Positions 41,812 to 51,327 of a stretch of 64,000 nucleotides of DNA are shown piece after piece. Where the stretch lies: positions 1-64,000 of the forward strand of contig NZ_SPVG01000129.1 in the NCBI RefSeq assembly GCF_004614165.1, given 5' to 3'. The DNA is from Duganella callida (GTDB lineage: Bacteria > Pseudomonadota > Gammaproteobacteria > Burkholderiales > Burkholderiaceae_D). The notes under the pieces were generated by a model that was not told the origin of the DNA, ran no database searches, and saw nothing but the letters and a program-made list of their open reading frames with translations. Position 1 is the stretch's first letter; each line of letters begins with the position of its first letter. Position numbers and translations under genes: made by a program.

Positions 41812-41974
41812 ATTCCAGAGCATGTTGCGATGCAACAATGTAACATTTCGTTCCCGGTGTAAATTGCTGACTCGGGGTTCAGTAGTGTTGTATTATCTAC
41901 TACGTTATCGTGCCTGCCAGTGTGCCTTCTGCAGAGATTGACCTTTCTGCACTACAATACGGCATTAAAAAATA

Positions 41975-42790
41975 ATGAGCTCAGTCGTGCCTAATCTCGT
42001 CGAAATCCGCGATCTACACTTCACATATGGCAAGCGGGCTATCCTGACCGGCCTGAATATGGACTTTCCGAAAGGAAAGGTGGTGGCCATCATGGGTGGT
42101 TCGGGCAGCGGCAAGACCACGGTATTGCGCCTGATCGGCGGCCAGCTGCGTCCGCAGAAGGGCCACGTCAAGGTGCAGGGCCAGGTGGTCCACAAGCTGA
42201 ATACCGCCGGCCTGTACCTGCTGCGCCGCAAGATGGGCATGCTGTTCCAGCATGGCGCGCTGTTCACCGATCTGACGGTGTTCGAGAATGTCGCCTTCCC
42301 GCTGCGCGAGCATACCGATCTGACGGAAGAACTGATCCGCAACCTGGTGCTGATGAAGCTGCAGGCGGTGGGCCTGCGCAACGCCGCCAGGCTGAAGCCG
42401 GCCGAAATCTCGGGCGGCATGGCGCGCCGCGTGGCGCTGGCGCGTTCGATCGCGCTGGACCCGGAACTGATCATGTACGACGAGCCGTTCGCCGGCCTCG
42501 ACCCGATCTCGATGGGCGTCACCGCCAACCTGATCCGTAACCTCAACACGGCGCTGGGTTCGACCACCATCCTGGTGTCGCACGACGTCAAGGAAAGCTT
42601 CGCCATCGCCGACTATGTTTATTTCCTGTCGCAGGGCAAAATCGTCGCGCACGGCACGCCGGCCGAGATGATGGTGTCCACCGACCCGTATGTGAAGCAG
42701 TTCGTCAACGCGGAAGCGGACGGCCCGGTGCCGTTCCACTATCCAGGCAAGTCCCTGGCCGACGATCTGGGCCTGGGAGTACAAGTATGA
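41975..42790 (+). CDS. mlaF: Phospholipid ABC transporter ATPase MlaF
   Basis: A 271-residue ATPase of the Mla retrograde phospholipid transport system at the inner membrane. Walker A is GGSGSGKTT, the ABC signature appears as ISGGMARRVALARS and Walker B as LIMYDEPFAGLD, followed by the H-loop SHDVKE. It overlaps mlaE by four bases. It heads a mlaF-E-D-A-C-B operon. The 160-base gap upstream contains the short palindromes GTTGC-GAT-GCAAC (41824-41836) and GTAGT...ACTAC. Confidence 0.95.
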   Translation: MSSVVPNLVEIRDLHFTYGKRAILTGLNMDFPKGKVVAIMGGSGSGKTTVLRLIGGQLRPQKGHVKVQGQVVHKLNTAGLYLLRRKMGMLFQHGALFTDLTVFENVAFPLREHTDLTEELIRNLVLMKLQAVGLRNAARLKPAEISGGMARRVALARSIALDPELIMYDEPFAGLDPISMGVTANLIRNLNTALGSTTILVSHDVKESFAIADYVYFLSQGKIVAHGTPAEMMVSTDPYVKQFVNAEADGPVPFHYPGKSLADDLGLGVQV

Positions 42791-43572
42791 CTGTCAAGAA
42801 CTGGTTGTCGCGGCTGGGCGCAGGCCTGCGCGATTATGTGGAAAGCACCGGCTACGGCGCGCGCACCTTCGCCACCATGCTGGGGCTGTCGCCGGGCCTG
42901 CTGAAGCGGCCGCGCCTGCTGGTCGAGCAGCTGCATTTCATCGGCAATTACTCGATGCTGATCATCACCCTGTCCGGCCTGTTCGTCGGTATGGTGCTGG
43001 GCCTGCAGGGTTATTACACGCTCAACAAATACGGCGCCGAGCAGTCGCTGGGTCTGCTGGTGGCCCTGGGCCTGACGCGCGAACTGGGACCGGTGATCAC
43101 CGCCCTGCTGTTCGCCGGTCGCGCCGGCACTTCGTTGACCGCGGAAATCGGCCTGATGAAGGCCGGCGAGCAGTTGTCGGCGATGGAAATGATGGCGGTC
43201 AACCCGATCCAGCGCGTGCTGGCGCCGCGTTTCTGGGCCGGCGTGATCGCGGTGCCGCTGCTGGCCTCGGTGTTCAGCGCCGTGGGCGTGCTGGGCGGCT
43301 GGCTGGTCGGCGTCAAGCTGATCGGTGTCGATGACGGCGCCTTCTGGTCGCAGATGCAGGCGGGTGTGGATATCTGGAAAGATATCTACAACGGCTTCGC
43401 CAAGAGCGTGGTGTTCGGCATCGCCATCACCTTCATCGCCCTGTACCAGGGCTACGAGGCGCAGCCGACGCCGGAGGACGTGGCGCGCGCCACCACGCGC
43501 ACGGTCGTGATTTCATCGCTGATGATCTGGTGGCTGGACTTCATGATGACGGCGCTGATGTTCAGCAAATAA
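42787..43572 (+). CDS. mlaE: Phospholipid ABC transporter permease MlaE
   Basis: A 261-residue permease of the MlaE family with about five transmembrane segments. Typical text is GMVLGLQGYYTLNKYGAEQSLGLLVALGLTRELGPVITALLFAGRAGTSLTAEIGLMKAGEQLSAMEMM. Together with MlaF, MlaD and MlaB it forms the inner-membrane complex that maintains outer-membrane lipid asymmetry. Confidence 0.96.
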   Translation: MTVKNWLSRLGAGLRDYVESTGYGARTFATMLGLSPGLLKRPRLLVEQLHFIGNYSMLIITLSGLFVGMVLGLQGYYTLNKYGAEQSLGLLVALGLTRELGPVITALLFAGRAGTSLTAEIGLMKAGEQLSAMEMMAVNPIQRVLAPRFWAGVIAVPLLASVFSAVGVLGGWLVGVKLIGVDDGAFWSQMQAGVDIWKDIYNGFAKSVVFGIAITFIALYQGYEAQPTPEDVARATTRTVVISSLMIWWLDFMMTALMFSK

Positions 43573-43598
43573 AAGATTAAGAATTGAGGAATAAGAAT

Positions 43599-44069
43599 AT
43601 GCAACGCAAATCTCTGGATGTCTGGGTCGGTCTGTTCATCGTCGTCGGCGTGGCCGCGCTGATGTTCCTGGCGCTCAAGGCCGGCAACATGGGCTCGCTG
43701 TCGTTCGCCAAGACCTACACCATCACCGCCAAGTTCGACAATATCGGCAGCCTGCGTCCGCAGGCGCCGGTGAAGGCCGCCGGCGTGGTGGTAGGCCGTG
43801 TGGGAGAGATCAAGTTTGATGACAAGAGTTATCAGGCGCTGGTAACCTTGAACATGGAAGAAGGTTACAAATTCCCAAAAGACAGCTCGGCCAAGATTCT
43901 CACCGCTGGCCTGCTGGGCGAACAATACGTCGGCATCGAAGCCGGCGGCGATACCATCAATCTGGCTGAGGGCGGCAAGATCGCCCGCACCCAATCGGCT
44001 GCCGTTCTGGAAGACCTGATCAATCAGTTTATCTACAGCAAGGCTGCAGAAGGAAAGGACAATAAATGA
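43599..44069 (+). CDS. mlaD: MlaD, MCE-domain phospholipid-binding subunit
   Basis: A 156-residue protein with one N-terminal transmembrane helix (about 8-28) and a single MCE domain (TITAKFDNIGSLRPQAPVKAAGVVVGRV). It ends near residue 150, a compact form. MlaD hexamers bind the lipid delivered by MlaC. ATG 43599 with GAGGA upstream is preferred over an in-frame start at 43584. It overlaps mlaA by four bases. Confidence 0.95.
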   Translation: MQRKSLDVWVGLFIVVGVAALMFLALKAGNMGSLSFAKTYTITAKFDNIGSLRPQAPVKAAGVVVGRVGEIKFDDKSYQALVTLNMEEGYKFPKDSSAKILTAGLLGEQYVGIEAGGDTINLAEGGKIARTQSAAVLEDLINQFIYSKAAEGKDNK

Positions 44070-44872
44070 CCCGTACCCTGAAACACCTCCGTCAAGCCGC
44101 GCTGGCGCTGGGCGTCACTGCCATGCTGGCCGGCTGCGCCGGTCCGAATCCGCGCGATCCGTACGAAAGCTACAACCGCGCCATGTTCAGTTTCAACGAT
44201 ACGGTCGATACCTATGCCCTGAAACCGGTGGCCACCGTCTACAAGGACGTGCTGCCGTCGTTCGTGCAGACCGGCGTGAACAACTTCTTCGGCAACCTGG
44301 CCGATGCCTGGACCGCCGTGAATAACCTGCTGCAAGGCAAGGGCGAGGAAGGCATGTCGGACGTCAGCCGCTTCGCGCTGAACTCGACGCTGGGTATCCT
44401 CGGCCTGTTCGACATCGCCTCCGAAGCCGGCCTGCAGAAGCACAAGGAAGACTTCGGCCAGACCCTGGGCGTGTGGGGCGTGGAATCCGGCCCCTACCTG
44501 GTGCTGCCGCTGCTGGGGCCGTCGACCGTGCGCGACACCGTGGCGCTGCCGGCCGACATCGTCGGCGACATCTGGCGCTACAAGGACCCGACCAATGTGC
44601 GCAACATCGGCACCGGTATCCGCGTGATCGATACCCGCGCCAATCTGCTGGACGCCTCCAGCCTGCTGGAAGACGCCGCCCTGGACCGCTACGAATTCCT
44701 GCGCGACGGCTATCTGCAGCGCCGCGAAAGCCAGATCCATCCGGACGGCGACGGCGCTGCCGCCAAGCCTAAAAAAGATGACGGCGCGGAAACTTCCGCA
44801 CCGGTGTCATCCGAATCGGCCCCAAAAGAGTTAAACTCCGGCACACCGGCTGCTAAACCAGACAGCCAGTAA
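44066..44872 (+). CDS. mlaA: MlaA (VacJ) outer-membrane lipoprotein
   Basis: A 268-residue lipoprotein with lipobox LAGC (Cys24). The VacJ/MlaA domain starts DPYESYNRAMFSFNDTVD and includes LGVWGVESGPYLVLPLLGPSTVRD. The C-terminal 45 residues are a charged low-complexity tail. It extracts misplaced phospholipids from the outer leaflet. In E. coli mlaA is unlinked; here it lies inside the operon. Confidence 0.95.
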   Translation: MTRTLKHLRQAALALGVTAMLAGCAGPNPRDPYESYNRAMFSFNDTVDTYALKPVATVYKDVLPSFVQTGVNNFFGNLADAWTAVNNLLQGKGEEGMSDVSRFALNSTLGILGLFDIASEAGLQKHKEDFGQTLGVWGVESGPYLVLPLLGPSTVRDTVALPADIVGDIWRYKDPTNVRNIGTGIRVIDTRANLLDASSLLEDAALDRYEFLRDGYLQRRESQIHPDGDGAAAKPKKDDGAETSAPVSSESAPKELNSGTPAAKPDSQ

Positions 44873-44905
44873 GATCCGAAGAACAACTCCGAGAGGCAGA
44901 TACTG

Positions 44906-45544
44906 ATGAACTTCATTAAAAAATTTATTGCTTTGGCAACTGTTTCGCTGGCTTTCACCGGCGTCGCATCGGCGCAGGAAGCGCCTGACGTGCTGGTCAA
45001 GCGCATCAGCGACGATGTGATCAATACCGCCAAGAATGACAAGGCGATCCAGGCCGGCGACACCAAGAAAGTCATGGACCTGGTGGAAAACAAGATCCTG
45101 CCGTATGTCGATTTCCAGCGCATGACTTCGCTGGCGGCCGGCCGTTTCTGGCGTGATGCCTCGTCCGATCAGCAAAAACAGCTGACCGAGCAGTTCCGTA
45201 CGCTGCTGGTGTTCACCTATTCGGGCGCGCTGTCGCAGGTGAAGGACCAGACCATCGACTTCAAGCCGCTGCGCGCCGATCCGAGCGATACCGAAGTGGA
45301 AGTGCGTTCGATGGTCAACATGCCGCGCGGCGAGCCGGTGCCGCTGAACTACCGCGTCGAAAAGACCGCGCAGGGCTGGAAGATCTACGACATTAACGTG
45401 CTGGGCGCGTGGCTGGTCGAGACCTACAAGGGCACCTTTGCGTCGGAAATCTCGAAGGGCGGCATGGACGGTCTGATCAAGGCCCTGGCTGAGAAAAACA
45501 AAAAACTGGCCAGCAAACCGCTGAACACCAATCCGAAGAAGTAA
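44906..45544 (+). CDS. mlaC: MlaC periplasmic phospholipid carrier
   Basis: A 212-residue MlaC/Ttg2D protein with signal peptide ending GVASA-QEA. The family core YVDFQRMTSLAAGRFWRDASSDQQKQLTEQFRTLLV and the segment WKIYDINVLGAWLVETYKGTFASEI are intact. It shuttles phospholipid between MlaA and the MlaD complex. GAGAGG precedes the ATG. Confidence 0.95.
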   Translation: MNFIKKFIALATVSLAFTGVASAQEAPDVLVKRISDDVINTAKNDKAIQAGDTKKVMDLVENKILPYVDFQRMTSLAAGRFWRDASSDQQKQLTEQFRTLLVFTYSGALSQVKDQTIDFKPLRADPSDTEVEVRSMVNMPRGEPVPLNYRVEKTAQGWKIYDINVLGAWLVETYKGTFASEISKGGMDGLIKALAEKNKKLASKPLNTNPKK

Positions 45545-45553
45545 AATAGCGCC

Positions 45554-45979
45554 ATGAACGCCGTTACCGAACCCATCGACAACCTGCAGTCGCTCACGTC
45601 CCTGACCGTGCTCAACGCCTCCGCGGCGCTGGAGCGCGGTTATGCCGCCCTCAAGGCCGGCCAGACCGTGTTCGACCTGCGCCATGTGTTGACGGTGGAT
45701 TCGGTGGCGGTGTCGGTGATGCTGTCGTGGCAGCGCGCCGCGCAGGAAGCCGGCGTCAAGCTGGAACTGAAAAACCTGCCGCCGGCGCTGCAGAGCCTGA
45801 CCCGTCTGTACGGCGTGTGCTCGCTGCTGTTCCCCACCGACGTCAAGCTGGACCAGGGTTGCGGCGCCCCCGCCGCCAACCCGGCGCACGAAGAATTCTC
45901 GCCGGTGAAAGCGCCGGAATCGGTCTTCAGCAGGAAGACCCAGGTGGAAGGCGACACGGCCTCCCACCATCATCATTGA
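45554..45979 (+). CDS. mlaB: MlaB, STAS-domain subunit
   Basis: A 141-residue STAS-domain protein. The core (about 15-95) has FDLRHVLTVDSVAVSVMLSWQRAAQ, with the conserved Ser of STAS domains. MlaB binds MlaF and stabilises the complex. The C-terminal 40 residues, ending in four His, are an extra tail beyond the E. coli length. Confidence 0.88.
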   Translation: MNAVTEPIDNLQSLTSLTVLNASAALERGYAALKAGQTVFDLRHVLTVDSVAVSVMLSWQRAAQEAGVKLELKNLPPALQSLTRLYGVCSLLFPTDVKLDQGCGAPAANPAHEEFSPVKAPESVFSRKTQVEGDTASHHHH

Positions 45980-46014
45980 CCTCCGCCCTCTCCTCCGCCT
46001 GCAGTAAATCCCGG

Positions 46015-46047
46015 TCCGGCTCAGCCGGATCAAAATTCCAATATAAT
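46015..46047 (+). promoter_or_regulatory. Hairpin and possible promoter before the ABC exporter
   Basis: TCCGGCT-C-AGCCGGA (46015-46029) is a 7-bp stem without a following T run. TATAAT at 46042-46047 is a good -10 candidate, but no clear -35 is seen. They lie between mlaB and the exporter ATPase, so the exporter may have its own promoter. Confidence 0.35.
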
Positions 46048-46133
46048 TGAACGTTGCCGCAGCCTCAGAGCCGTGGCGCCCCGCATCCTCCCATGCGACG
46101 GCGCAGCCGCCGCAACTTACAGATAAGTCAATA

Positions 46134-47048
46134 ATGACAGCAATCCAAATTAGCAATGTAGAGAAGCGCTACAAATCGCTGCAGGCGCTAGGCGGCGTAT
46201 CGCTCTCGATCGAAGAGGGCGAATTCTTCGGTCTGCTCGGCCCCAACGGCGCTGGCAAGACCACCCTGATTTCCATCATCGCCGGCCTGAACCGCCCGGA
46301 CGCCGGCTCGGTCAAGATCCACGGCCACGACGTGGTCAGCGAATTCCGCGCCGCGCGCAAGAAGCTGGGCGTGGTGCCGCAGGAACTGGTGTTCGACCCG
46401 TTCTTCACGGTGCGCGAGACGCTGCGCCTGCAGTCGGGCTACTTCGGCCTGAAGAACAACGACGCCTGGATCGACGAGGTGATGCACAACCTCGACCTGA
46501 CCAACAAGGCCGACACCAACATGCGCGCCCTGTCCGGCGGCATGAAGCGCCGCGTGCTGGTGGCGCAGGCGCTGGTGCACAAGCCGCCCGTGATCGTGCT
46601 CGACGAGCCGACCGCCGGCGTCGACGTCGAACTGCGCCAGACGCTGTGGAAATTCATCTCGCGCCTGAACCGCGAAGGCCACACCGTGGTGCTGACCACC
46701 CACTATCTGGAAGAAGCGCAGGCCATGTGCAAGCGCGTGGCCATGCTCAGGACCGGCAAGATCGTCGCGCTGGACAGCATGGCCTCGCTGCTGCGCCGCA
46801 TCTCCGGTTCGCAGCTGATCGTCAACCTGACCCACGGCGATTTGCCGGACGATCTGCGCCACCTGATCACGCACCCGGAAACTTCCGAGCACGGCAAGAA
46901 GTACAGCCTGCGCATCAACGAATACGCTGAAGTCGAACAGATCCTGGCGCGCCTGCGTCTGTCGGGCGCCGTGGTCGACGAAATGCAATTGCAACAAGCG
47001 GATCTGGAAGACATCTTCATCCAGATCATGGAAAAAGGTACCGTATGA
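46134..47048 (+). CDS. ABC-2 type exporter ATP-binding protein
   Basis: A 304-residue ATPase (YadG-like). Walker A is GPNGAGKTT, signature LSGGMKRRVLVAQALVH, Walker B VIVLDEPTAGVD, H-loop TTHYLEE. A C-terminal extension (about 225-304) is usual in this subfamily. Start 46134 (MTAIQISNVEKRYK) fits the family; the upstream frame adds 29 unrelated residues. It overlaps its permease by four bases. The substrate is unknown. Confidence 0.92.
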   Translation: MTAIQISNVEKRYKSLQALGGVSLSIEEGEFFGLLGPNGAGKTTLISIIAGLNRPDAGSVKIHGHDVVSEFRAARKKLGVVPQELVFDPFFTVRETLRLQSGYFGLKNNDAWIDEVMHNLDLTNKADTNMRALSGGMKRRVLVAQALVHKPPVIVLDEPTAGVDVELRQTLWKFISRLNREGHTVVLTTHYLEEAQAMCKRVAMLRTGKIVALDSMASLLRRISGSQLIVNLTHGDLPDDLRHLITHPETSEHGKKYSLRINEYAEVEQILARLRLSGAVVDEMQLQQADLEDIFIQIMEKGTV

Positions 47049-47812
47049 ACTTCCTCTCCGCCGGCTTCCGCACCCTGGTCTACAAGGAGACCCTGCGTTT
47101 CTGGAAAGTCGCCACCCAGACCATCGGCGCGCCGATCCTGACCGCCATGCTGTATCTGCTGATCTTCGGCCACGTGCTGGAAGGCCGCGTCACCGTCTAC
47201 CAGGACGTCAACTACACCTCGTTCCTGATCCCGGGCCTGGTGATGATGAGCGTGCTGCAGAATTCCTTCGCCAATTCCTCGTCCTCGCTGATCCAGTCCA
47301 AGATCACCGGCAACCTGGTGTTCGTGCTGCTGACCCCTTTGTCGCACTGGGAAATCTTCTCGGCCTACGTGATCGCCGCCATGGTGCGCGGCATCGTGGT
47401 CGGTTTCGGCGTGTTCGTGGTGACGGCGTGGTTCGCCCACCTGTCGTTCGCGGCGCCGCTGTGGATCGTCGTGTTCGCGCTGCTGGGCGCCGCCATCCTC
47501 GGCACCATGGGCCTGATCGCCGGCATCTGGGCCGAGAAATTCGACCAGCTGGCCGCGTTCCAGAACTTCCTGATCGTGCCGCTGACCTTCCTGGCCGGCG
47601 TGTTCTACTCGATCCACTCGCTGCCGCCGGTATGGCAGGCGGTATCGCATCTGAACCCGTTCTTCTACATGATCGACGGCTTCCGTTACGGCTTCTTCGG
47701 CCAGTCCGACGTCAATCCGCTGCTGAGCGTGGCCATTGTGCTGGCCTTCCTCGTCGTGCTGGCGTTCCTGGCGATTCGTCTGCTGCGCAGCGGCTATCGT
47801 TTACGTCACTAA
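47045..47812 (+). CDS. ABC-2 type exporter permease
   Basis: A 255-residue permease (YadH-like) with about six transmembrane helices. The ABC-2 signature is in NFLIVPLTFLAGVFYSIHSLPPVWQAVSHLNPFFYMIDGFRYGFFG. It pairs with the ATPase just upstream. It lies between mlaB and ibaG, an insertion relative to the E. coli mla-ibaG-murA order. The cargo is unknown. Confidence 0.92.
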   Translation: MNFLSAGFRTLVYKETLRFWKVATQTIGAPILTAMLYLLIFGHVLEGRVTVYQDVNYTSFLIPGLVMMSVLQNSFANSSSSLIQSKITGNLVFVLLTPLSHWEIFSAYVIAAMVRGIVVGFGVFVVTAWFAHLSFAAPLWIVVFALLGAAILGTMGLIAGIWAEKFDQLAAFQNFLIVPLTFLAGVFYSIHSLPPVWQAVSHLNPFFYMIDGFRYGFFGQSDVNPLLSVAIVLAFLVVLAFLAIRLLRSGYRLRH

Positions 47813-47844
47813 GGTCTGCGTCATTAATTCTAAGGATTTACACC

Positions 47845-48081
47845 ATGGTCACCACCCCTGAACTCATCTACGGCTATATCAAGGCCGGTCTCGAATGCAC
47901 CCACCTCGAGGTGGAAGGCGACGGCCAGCACTTCCAGGCCGTCATCGTCTCGCCGGCGTTCGCCGGCAAGCGCCCGATCCAGCGCCACCAGCTGGTGTAC
48001 GCCGCGCTGGGCGACCGTATGCGCGAAGAAATCCACGCCCTGTCGATGAAAACCCTCACCCCTGACGAATACCAAGGATAA
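47845..48081 (+). CDS. ibaG: BolA family protein (IbaG-like)
   Basis: A 78-residue BolA-fold protein. The helix-turn text [31 protein letters not shown] and MKTLTPDEY are family-typical. E. coli IbaG sits in the same place, just before murA, and pairs with monothiol glutaredoxin; a GrxD is encoded at 26541. AAGGATT precedes the ATG. It lies two bases before murA. Confidence 0.92.
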   Translation: MVTTPELIYGYIKAGLECTHLEVEGDGQHFQAVIVSPAFAGKRPIQRHQLVYAALGDRMREEIHALSMKTLTPDEYQG

Positions 48082-48083
48082 GC

Positions 48084-49334
48084 ATGGACAAGCTTCTGAT
48101 CCAGGGCGGCAACCGCCTGAACGGCGACATCACCATCTCCGGCGCCAAGAACGCCGCCCTGCCCATCCTGTGCGCCGGTCTGCTGACTTCCAGCGACGTC
48201 GAACTGAGCAACGTGCCCAATCTGCACGACGTGAAAACCATCCTCAAGCTGTTGGGCCAGACCGGTCTGAAAGTGCTGCAGGACGGCGACAAGGTCACGC
48301 TGAACGGCAGCGCCATCGACAAGACCGAGGCGCCGTATGAGCTGGTGAAAACCATGCGCGCGTCGATCCTGGTGCTCGGCCCCCTGCTGGCGCGCTTCGG
48401 CACCGCCAAGGTTTCGCTGCCGGGCGGCTGCAATATCGGTTCGCGTCCGGTGGACCAGCACATCAAGGGTCTGCAGGCGATGGGCGCCGAGATCACCATC
48501 GAAGCCGGCTACATCTACGCCAAGTGCGCCAAGCTGAAAGGCGCGCGCATCGTCACCGACATGATCACCGTGACCGGCACCGAAAACCTGCTGATGGCCG
48601 CCACCCTGGCCGAAGGCGAGACCGTGCTGGAAAACGCCGCCTGCGAGCCGGAAGTGACCGACCTGGCCAACCTGCTGGTGGCCATGGGCGCGAAAATCAC
48701 CGGCATCGGCACCAACCGCCTGGTGATCCAGGGCGTGAGCGAGCTGCATGGCGCCAAGCACGCCGTGATCTCGGACCGCATTGAAGCGGCGACCTTCCTG
48801 TGCGCGGTGGCCGCCGCCGGTGGCGACATCACCATCCGCAATACCCGCACCGACATCATGGATGCGGCGCTGGACAAGCTGCGCGAGATCGGCGTCGAGC
48901 TGACCATCGGCGACAACTGGATCCGCGCGCAGATGAACAAGCGTCCGGCGCCGGTCACCTTCCGCACCACCGAATACCCGGGCTTCCCGACCGACATGCA
49001 GGCGCAGTTCATGGCGGTGAACACCATCGCCGACGGCGCCAGCCGCGTGACGGAAACCATTTTTGAAAACCGCTTCATGCACGTCCAGGAGATGAACCGC
49101 CTGGGCGCGCAAATCGAAACCGATGGCAACACCGCCTTTATCAAAGGCGTGGAACAGCTGGTCGGTGCGCCCGTGATGGCCACCGACCTGCGTGCATCCG
49201 CTTCGCTGGTGATCGCCGGCCTGGCTGCGCGCGGTGAAACGCTGGTCGACCGCATCTATCACCTGGACCGCGGCTACGATCAGATGGAAGTCAAACTCTC
49301 CGCCGTAGGCGCCAACATCCAGCGTATCAAGTAA
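48084..49334 (+). CDS. murA: UDP-N-acetylglucosamine 1-carboxyvinyltransferase
   Basis: MurA, 416 residues, performs the first committed step of peptidoglycan synthesis by adding enolpyruvate to UDP-GlcNAc. The N-terminus [26 protein letters not shown] holds the conserved Lys-Asn pair. The fosfomycin-reactive Cys is in the loop [13 protein letters not shown], so the wild-type Cys is present. It is the last cell-envelope gene before hisG. Confidence 0.97.
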   Translation: MDKLLIQGGNRLNGDITISGAKNAALPILCAGLLTSSDVELSNVPNLHDVKTILKLLGQTGLKVLQDGDKVTLNGSAIDKTEAPYELVKTMRASILVLGPLLARFGTAKVSLPGGCNIGSRPVDQHIKGLQAMGAEITIEAGYIYAKCAKLKGARIVTDMITVTGTENLLMAATLAEGETVLENAACEPEVTDLANLLVAMGAKITGIGTNRLVIQGVSELHGAKHAVISDRIEAATFLCAVAAAGGDITIRNTRTDIMDAALDKLREIGVELTIGDNWIRAQMNKRPAPVTFRTTEYPGFPTDMQAQFMAVNTIADGASRVTETIFENRFMHVQEMNRLGAQIETDGNTAFIKGVEQLVGAPVMATDLRASASLVIAGLAARGETLVDRIYHLDRGYDQMEVKLSAVGANIQRIK

Positions 49335-49339
49335 CCATC

Positions 49340-50005
49340 ATGAGTGCATTCCAAGCCGACTCCCAGCAGCTGATTCTTGCGCTGTCGAAGGGCCGCATTT
49401 TCGAAGACACCCTGCCGCTGCTGGAAGCAGCCGGCATCACCGTCACCGAAAACCCCGAGACCTCGCGCAAGCTGATCCTGCCGACCAACGACCCCAACGT
49501 GCGCGTGCTGATCGTGCGCGCCACCGACGTGCCGACCTATGTGCAGCATGGCGCGGCGGACTTCGGCGTGGCCGGCAAGGATGTGCTGCTGGAGCACGGC
49601 GGCGAAGGCCTGTACCAGCCGATCGACCTGCACATCGCCGAGTGCCGCATGTCGGTGGCGGTGCGCAACGGCTTCGATTACGAGACCGCGGTGCGCCAGG
49701 GCGCGCGCCTGCGCGTGGCCACCAAGTTCGTGCAGACCGCGCGCGAGCACTTCGCCGAGAAGGGCGTGCACGTCGATCTGATCAAGCTGTACGGCTCGAT
49801 GGAGCTGGCGCCGCTGGTCGGCCTGTCGGACGCCATCGTCGACGTGGTCAGCACCGGCGGCACGCTGCGCGCCAACGACCTGAAAGAGGTCGAGGCCATC
49901 ATGGATATTTCGTCGCGCCTGATCGTGAATCAGGCCGCGCTGAAGCTGAAACGCGAGCGCCTGCAACCGATCATCGAAGCATTCGAACGCGCCTCCAACA
50001 AGTGA
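49340..50005 (+). CDS. hisG: ATP phosphoribosyltransferase, short form
   Basis: HisG of 221 residues, the short form that lacks the C-terminal feedback domain and needs HisZ as regulatory partner. It has [21 protein letters not shown] at the N-terminus and the PRPP loop [16 protein letters not shown]. It catalyses the first histidine step. No hisZ is in the window. It starts five bases after murA, opening the his operon. Confidence 0.96.
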   Translation: MSAFQADSQQLILALSKGRIFEDTLPLLEAAGITVTENPETSRKLILPTNDPNVRVLIVRATDVPTYVQHGAADFGVAGKDVLLEHGGEGLYQPIDLHIAECRMSVAVRNGFDYETAVRQGARLRVATKFVQTAREHFAEKGVHVDLIKLYGSMELAPLVGLSDAIVDVVSTGGTLRANDLKEVEAIMDISSRLIVNQAALKLKRERLQPIIEAFERASNK

Positions 50006-50010
50006 ACACC

Positions 50011-51327
50011 ATGATCACCAAGCTCGATTCCAGCCAGGCCGATTTCAAGCAGCGCCTGGACACCCTGCTGGCGTTCGAAGCCAGCACCGACGACGCCATC
50101 GAAAGCGCCGTCTCCGCCATCCTGGCCGACGTCAGGAAACGCGGCGACGCCGCGGTCCTCGAATACACCAACAAGTTCGACCGCCTGCAGAACGGACCGA
50201 GCGGCGCCGCCGCCAGCATGGCCGCGCTGGAAGTCTCGCAGGATGAACTGCGGGCCGCGCTGGCCGCGATCCCGGAAAAGCAGCGCGCCGCGCTGGAAGT
50301 GGCGGCGCAGCGCATCCGCGCCTTCCACGAACGCCAGAAGCAGGAGTTGAACGGCTTCAGCTACACCGAGCCTGACGGTACGGTGCTGGGCCAGCGCGTG
50401 ACGCCGCTCGACCGCGTCGGCATCTACGTCCCGGGCGGCAAGGCCGCCTATCCGTCGTCGGTGCTGATGAACGCGATTCCGGCCCACGTGGCCGGCGTCG
50501 GCGAAATCATCATGGTGGTGCCGACCCCGGACGGCGTGAAGAACCAGATGGTGCTGGCCGCCGCCGCGATTGCCGGCGTGACGCGCGTGATCACCATCGG
50601 CGGCGCGCAGGCCGTGGCCGCGCTGGCCTACGGCACCGCAACCATCCAGCCGGTCGACAAGATCGTCGGCCCCGGCAACGCCTACGTGGCGGCCGCCAAG
50701 CGCCGCGTGTTCGGCGTGGTCGGCATCGACATGATCGCCGGTCCGTCGGAAATCCTGATCGTCTGCGACGGCAGCACCGATCCTGACTGGGTGGCGATGG
50801 ACCTGTTCTCGCAGGCCGAGCACGACGAACTGGCGCAAGCCATCCTGCTGTGCCCCGACGCCGACTACATCGCCAGGGTGGAGGCCAGCATCGAAAAGCT
50901 GCTGCCGACCATGCCGCGCCAGGAAGTCATCAAGATCTCGCTGGGCGACCGCGGTGCGCTGATCAAGGTGCGCGACATGGACGAAGCCTGCGCCATCGCC
51001 AACAGCATCGCCGCCGAGCACCTGGAAATCTCCGCCGTCGAGCCGCAGCAATGGGCCGACAAGATCCGCCACGCCGGCGCCATGTTCCTCGGCCGCTTCT
51101 CGTCCGAGTCGCTGGGCGATTACTGCTGCGGTCCCAATCACGTCCTGCCGACCTCGCGCACGGCGCGCTTCTCGTCGCCGCTGGGCGTCTACGACTTCCA
51201 GAAACGCTCGTCGGTGATCATGGTCAGCGAAGCCGGCGCGCAAACGCTGGGCAAGGTGGCGGCCGAACTGGCCTACGGCGAAGGTCTGCAGGCGCACGCC
51301 CGCAGCGCGGAGCTGCGCCTGAAATGA
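50011..51327 (+). CDS. hisD: Histidinol dehydrogenase
   Basis: HisD, 438 residues, oxidises histidinol to histidine in two NAD-dependent steps. Diagnostic text: [40 protein letters not shown] and [17 protein letters not shown]; zinc ligands lie in QAEHDEL and near the C-terminus. ATG 50011 was chosen; the longer frame overlaps hisG out of phase. Its TGA overlaps the methyltransferase ATG by four bases. Confidence 0.97.
   Translation: MITKLDSSQADFKQRLDTLLAFEASTDDAIESAVSAILADVRKRGDAAVLEYTNKFDRLQNGPSGAAASMAALEVSQDELRAALAAIPEKQRAALEVAAQRIRAFHERQKQELNGFSYTEPDGTVLGQRVTPLDRVGIYVPGGKAAYPSSVLMNAIPAHVAGVGEIIMVVPTPDGVKNQMVLAAAAIAGVTRVITIGGAQAVAALAYGTATIQPVDKIVGPGNAYVAAAKRRVFGVVGIDMIAGPSEILIVCDGSTDPDWVAMDLFSQAEHDELAQAILLCPDADYIARVEASIEKLLPTMPRQEVIKISLGDRGALIKVRDMDEACAIANSIAAEHLEISAVEPQQWADKIRHAGAMFLGRFSSESLGDYCCGPNHVLPTSRTARFSSPLGVYDFQKRSSVIMVSEAGAQTLGKVAAELAYGEGLQAHARSAELRLK

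Noticed and set aside
45949..45979. Poly-His end of MlaB as a possible cloning tag artefact
   Set aside because: Only four His follow natural coding sequence with varied CAC/CAT codons; it looks like a native tail.
49340..50005. Short HisG considered as a truncated gene
   Set aside because: The 221-residue length is the normal short form that works with HisZ; the reading frame and PRPP loop are complete.
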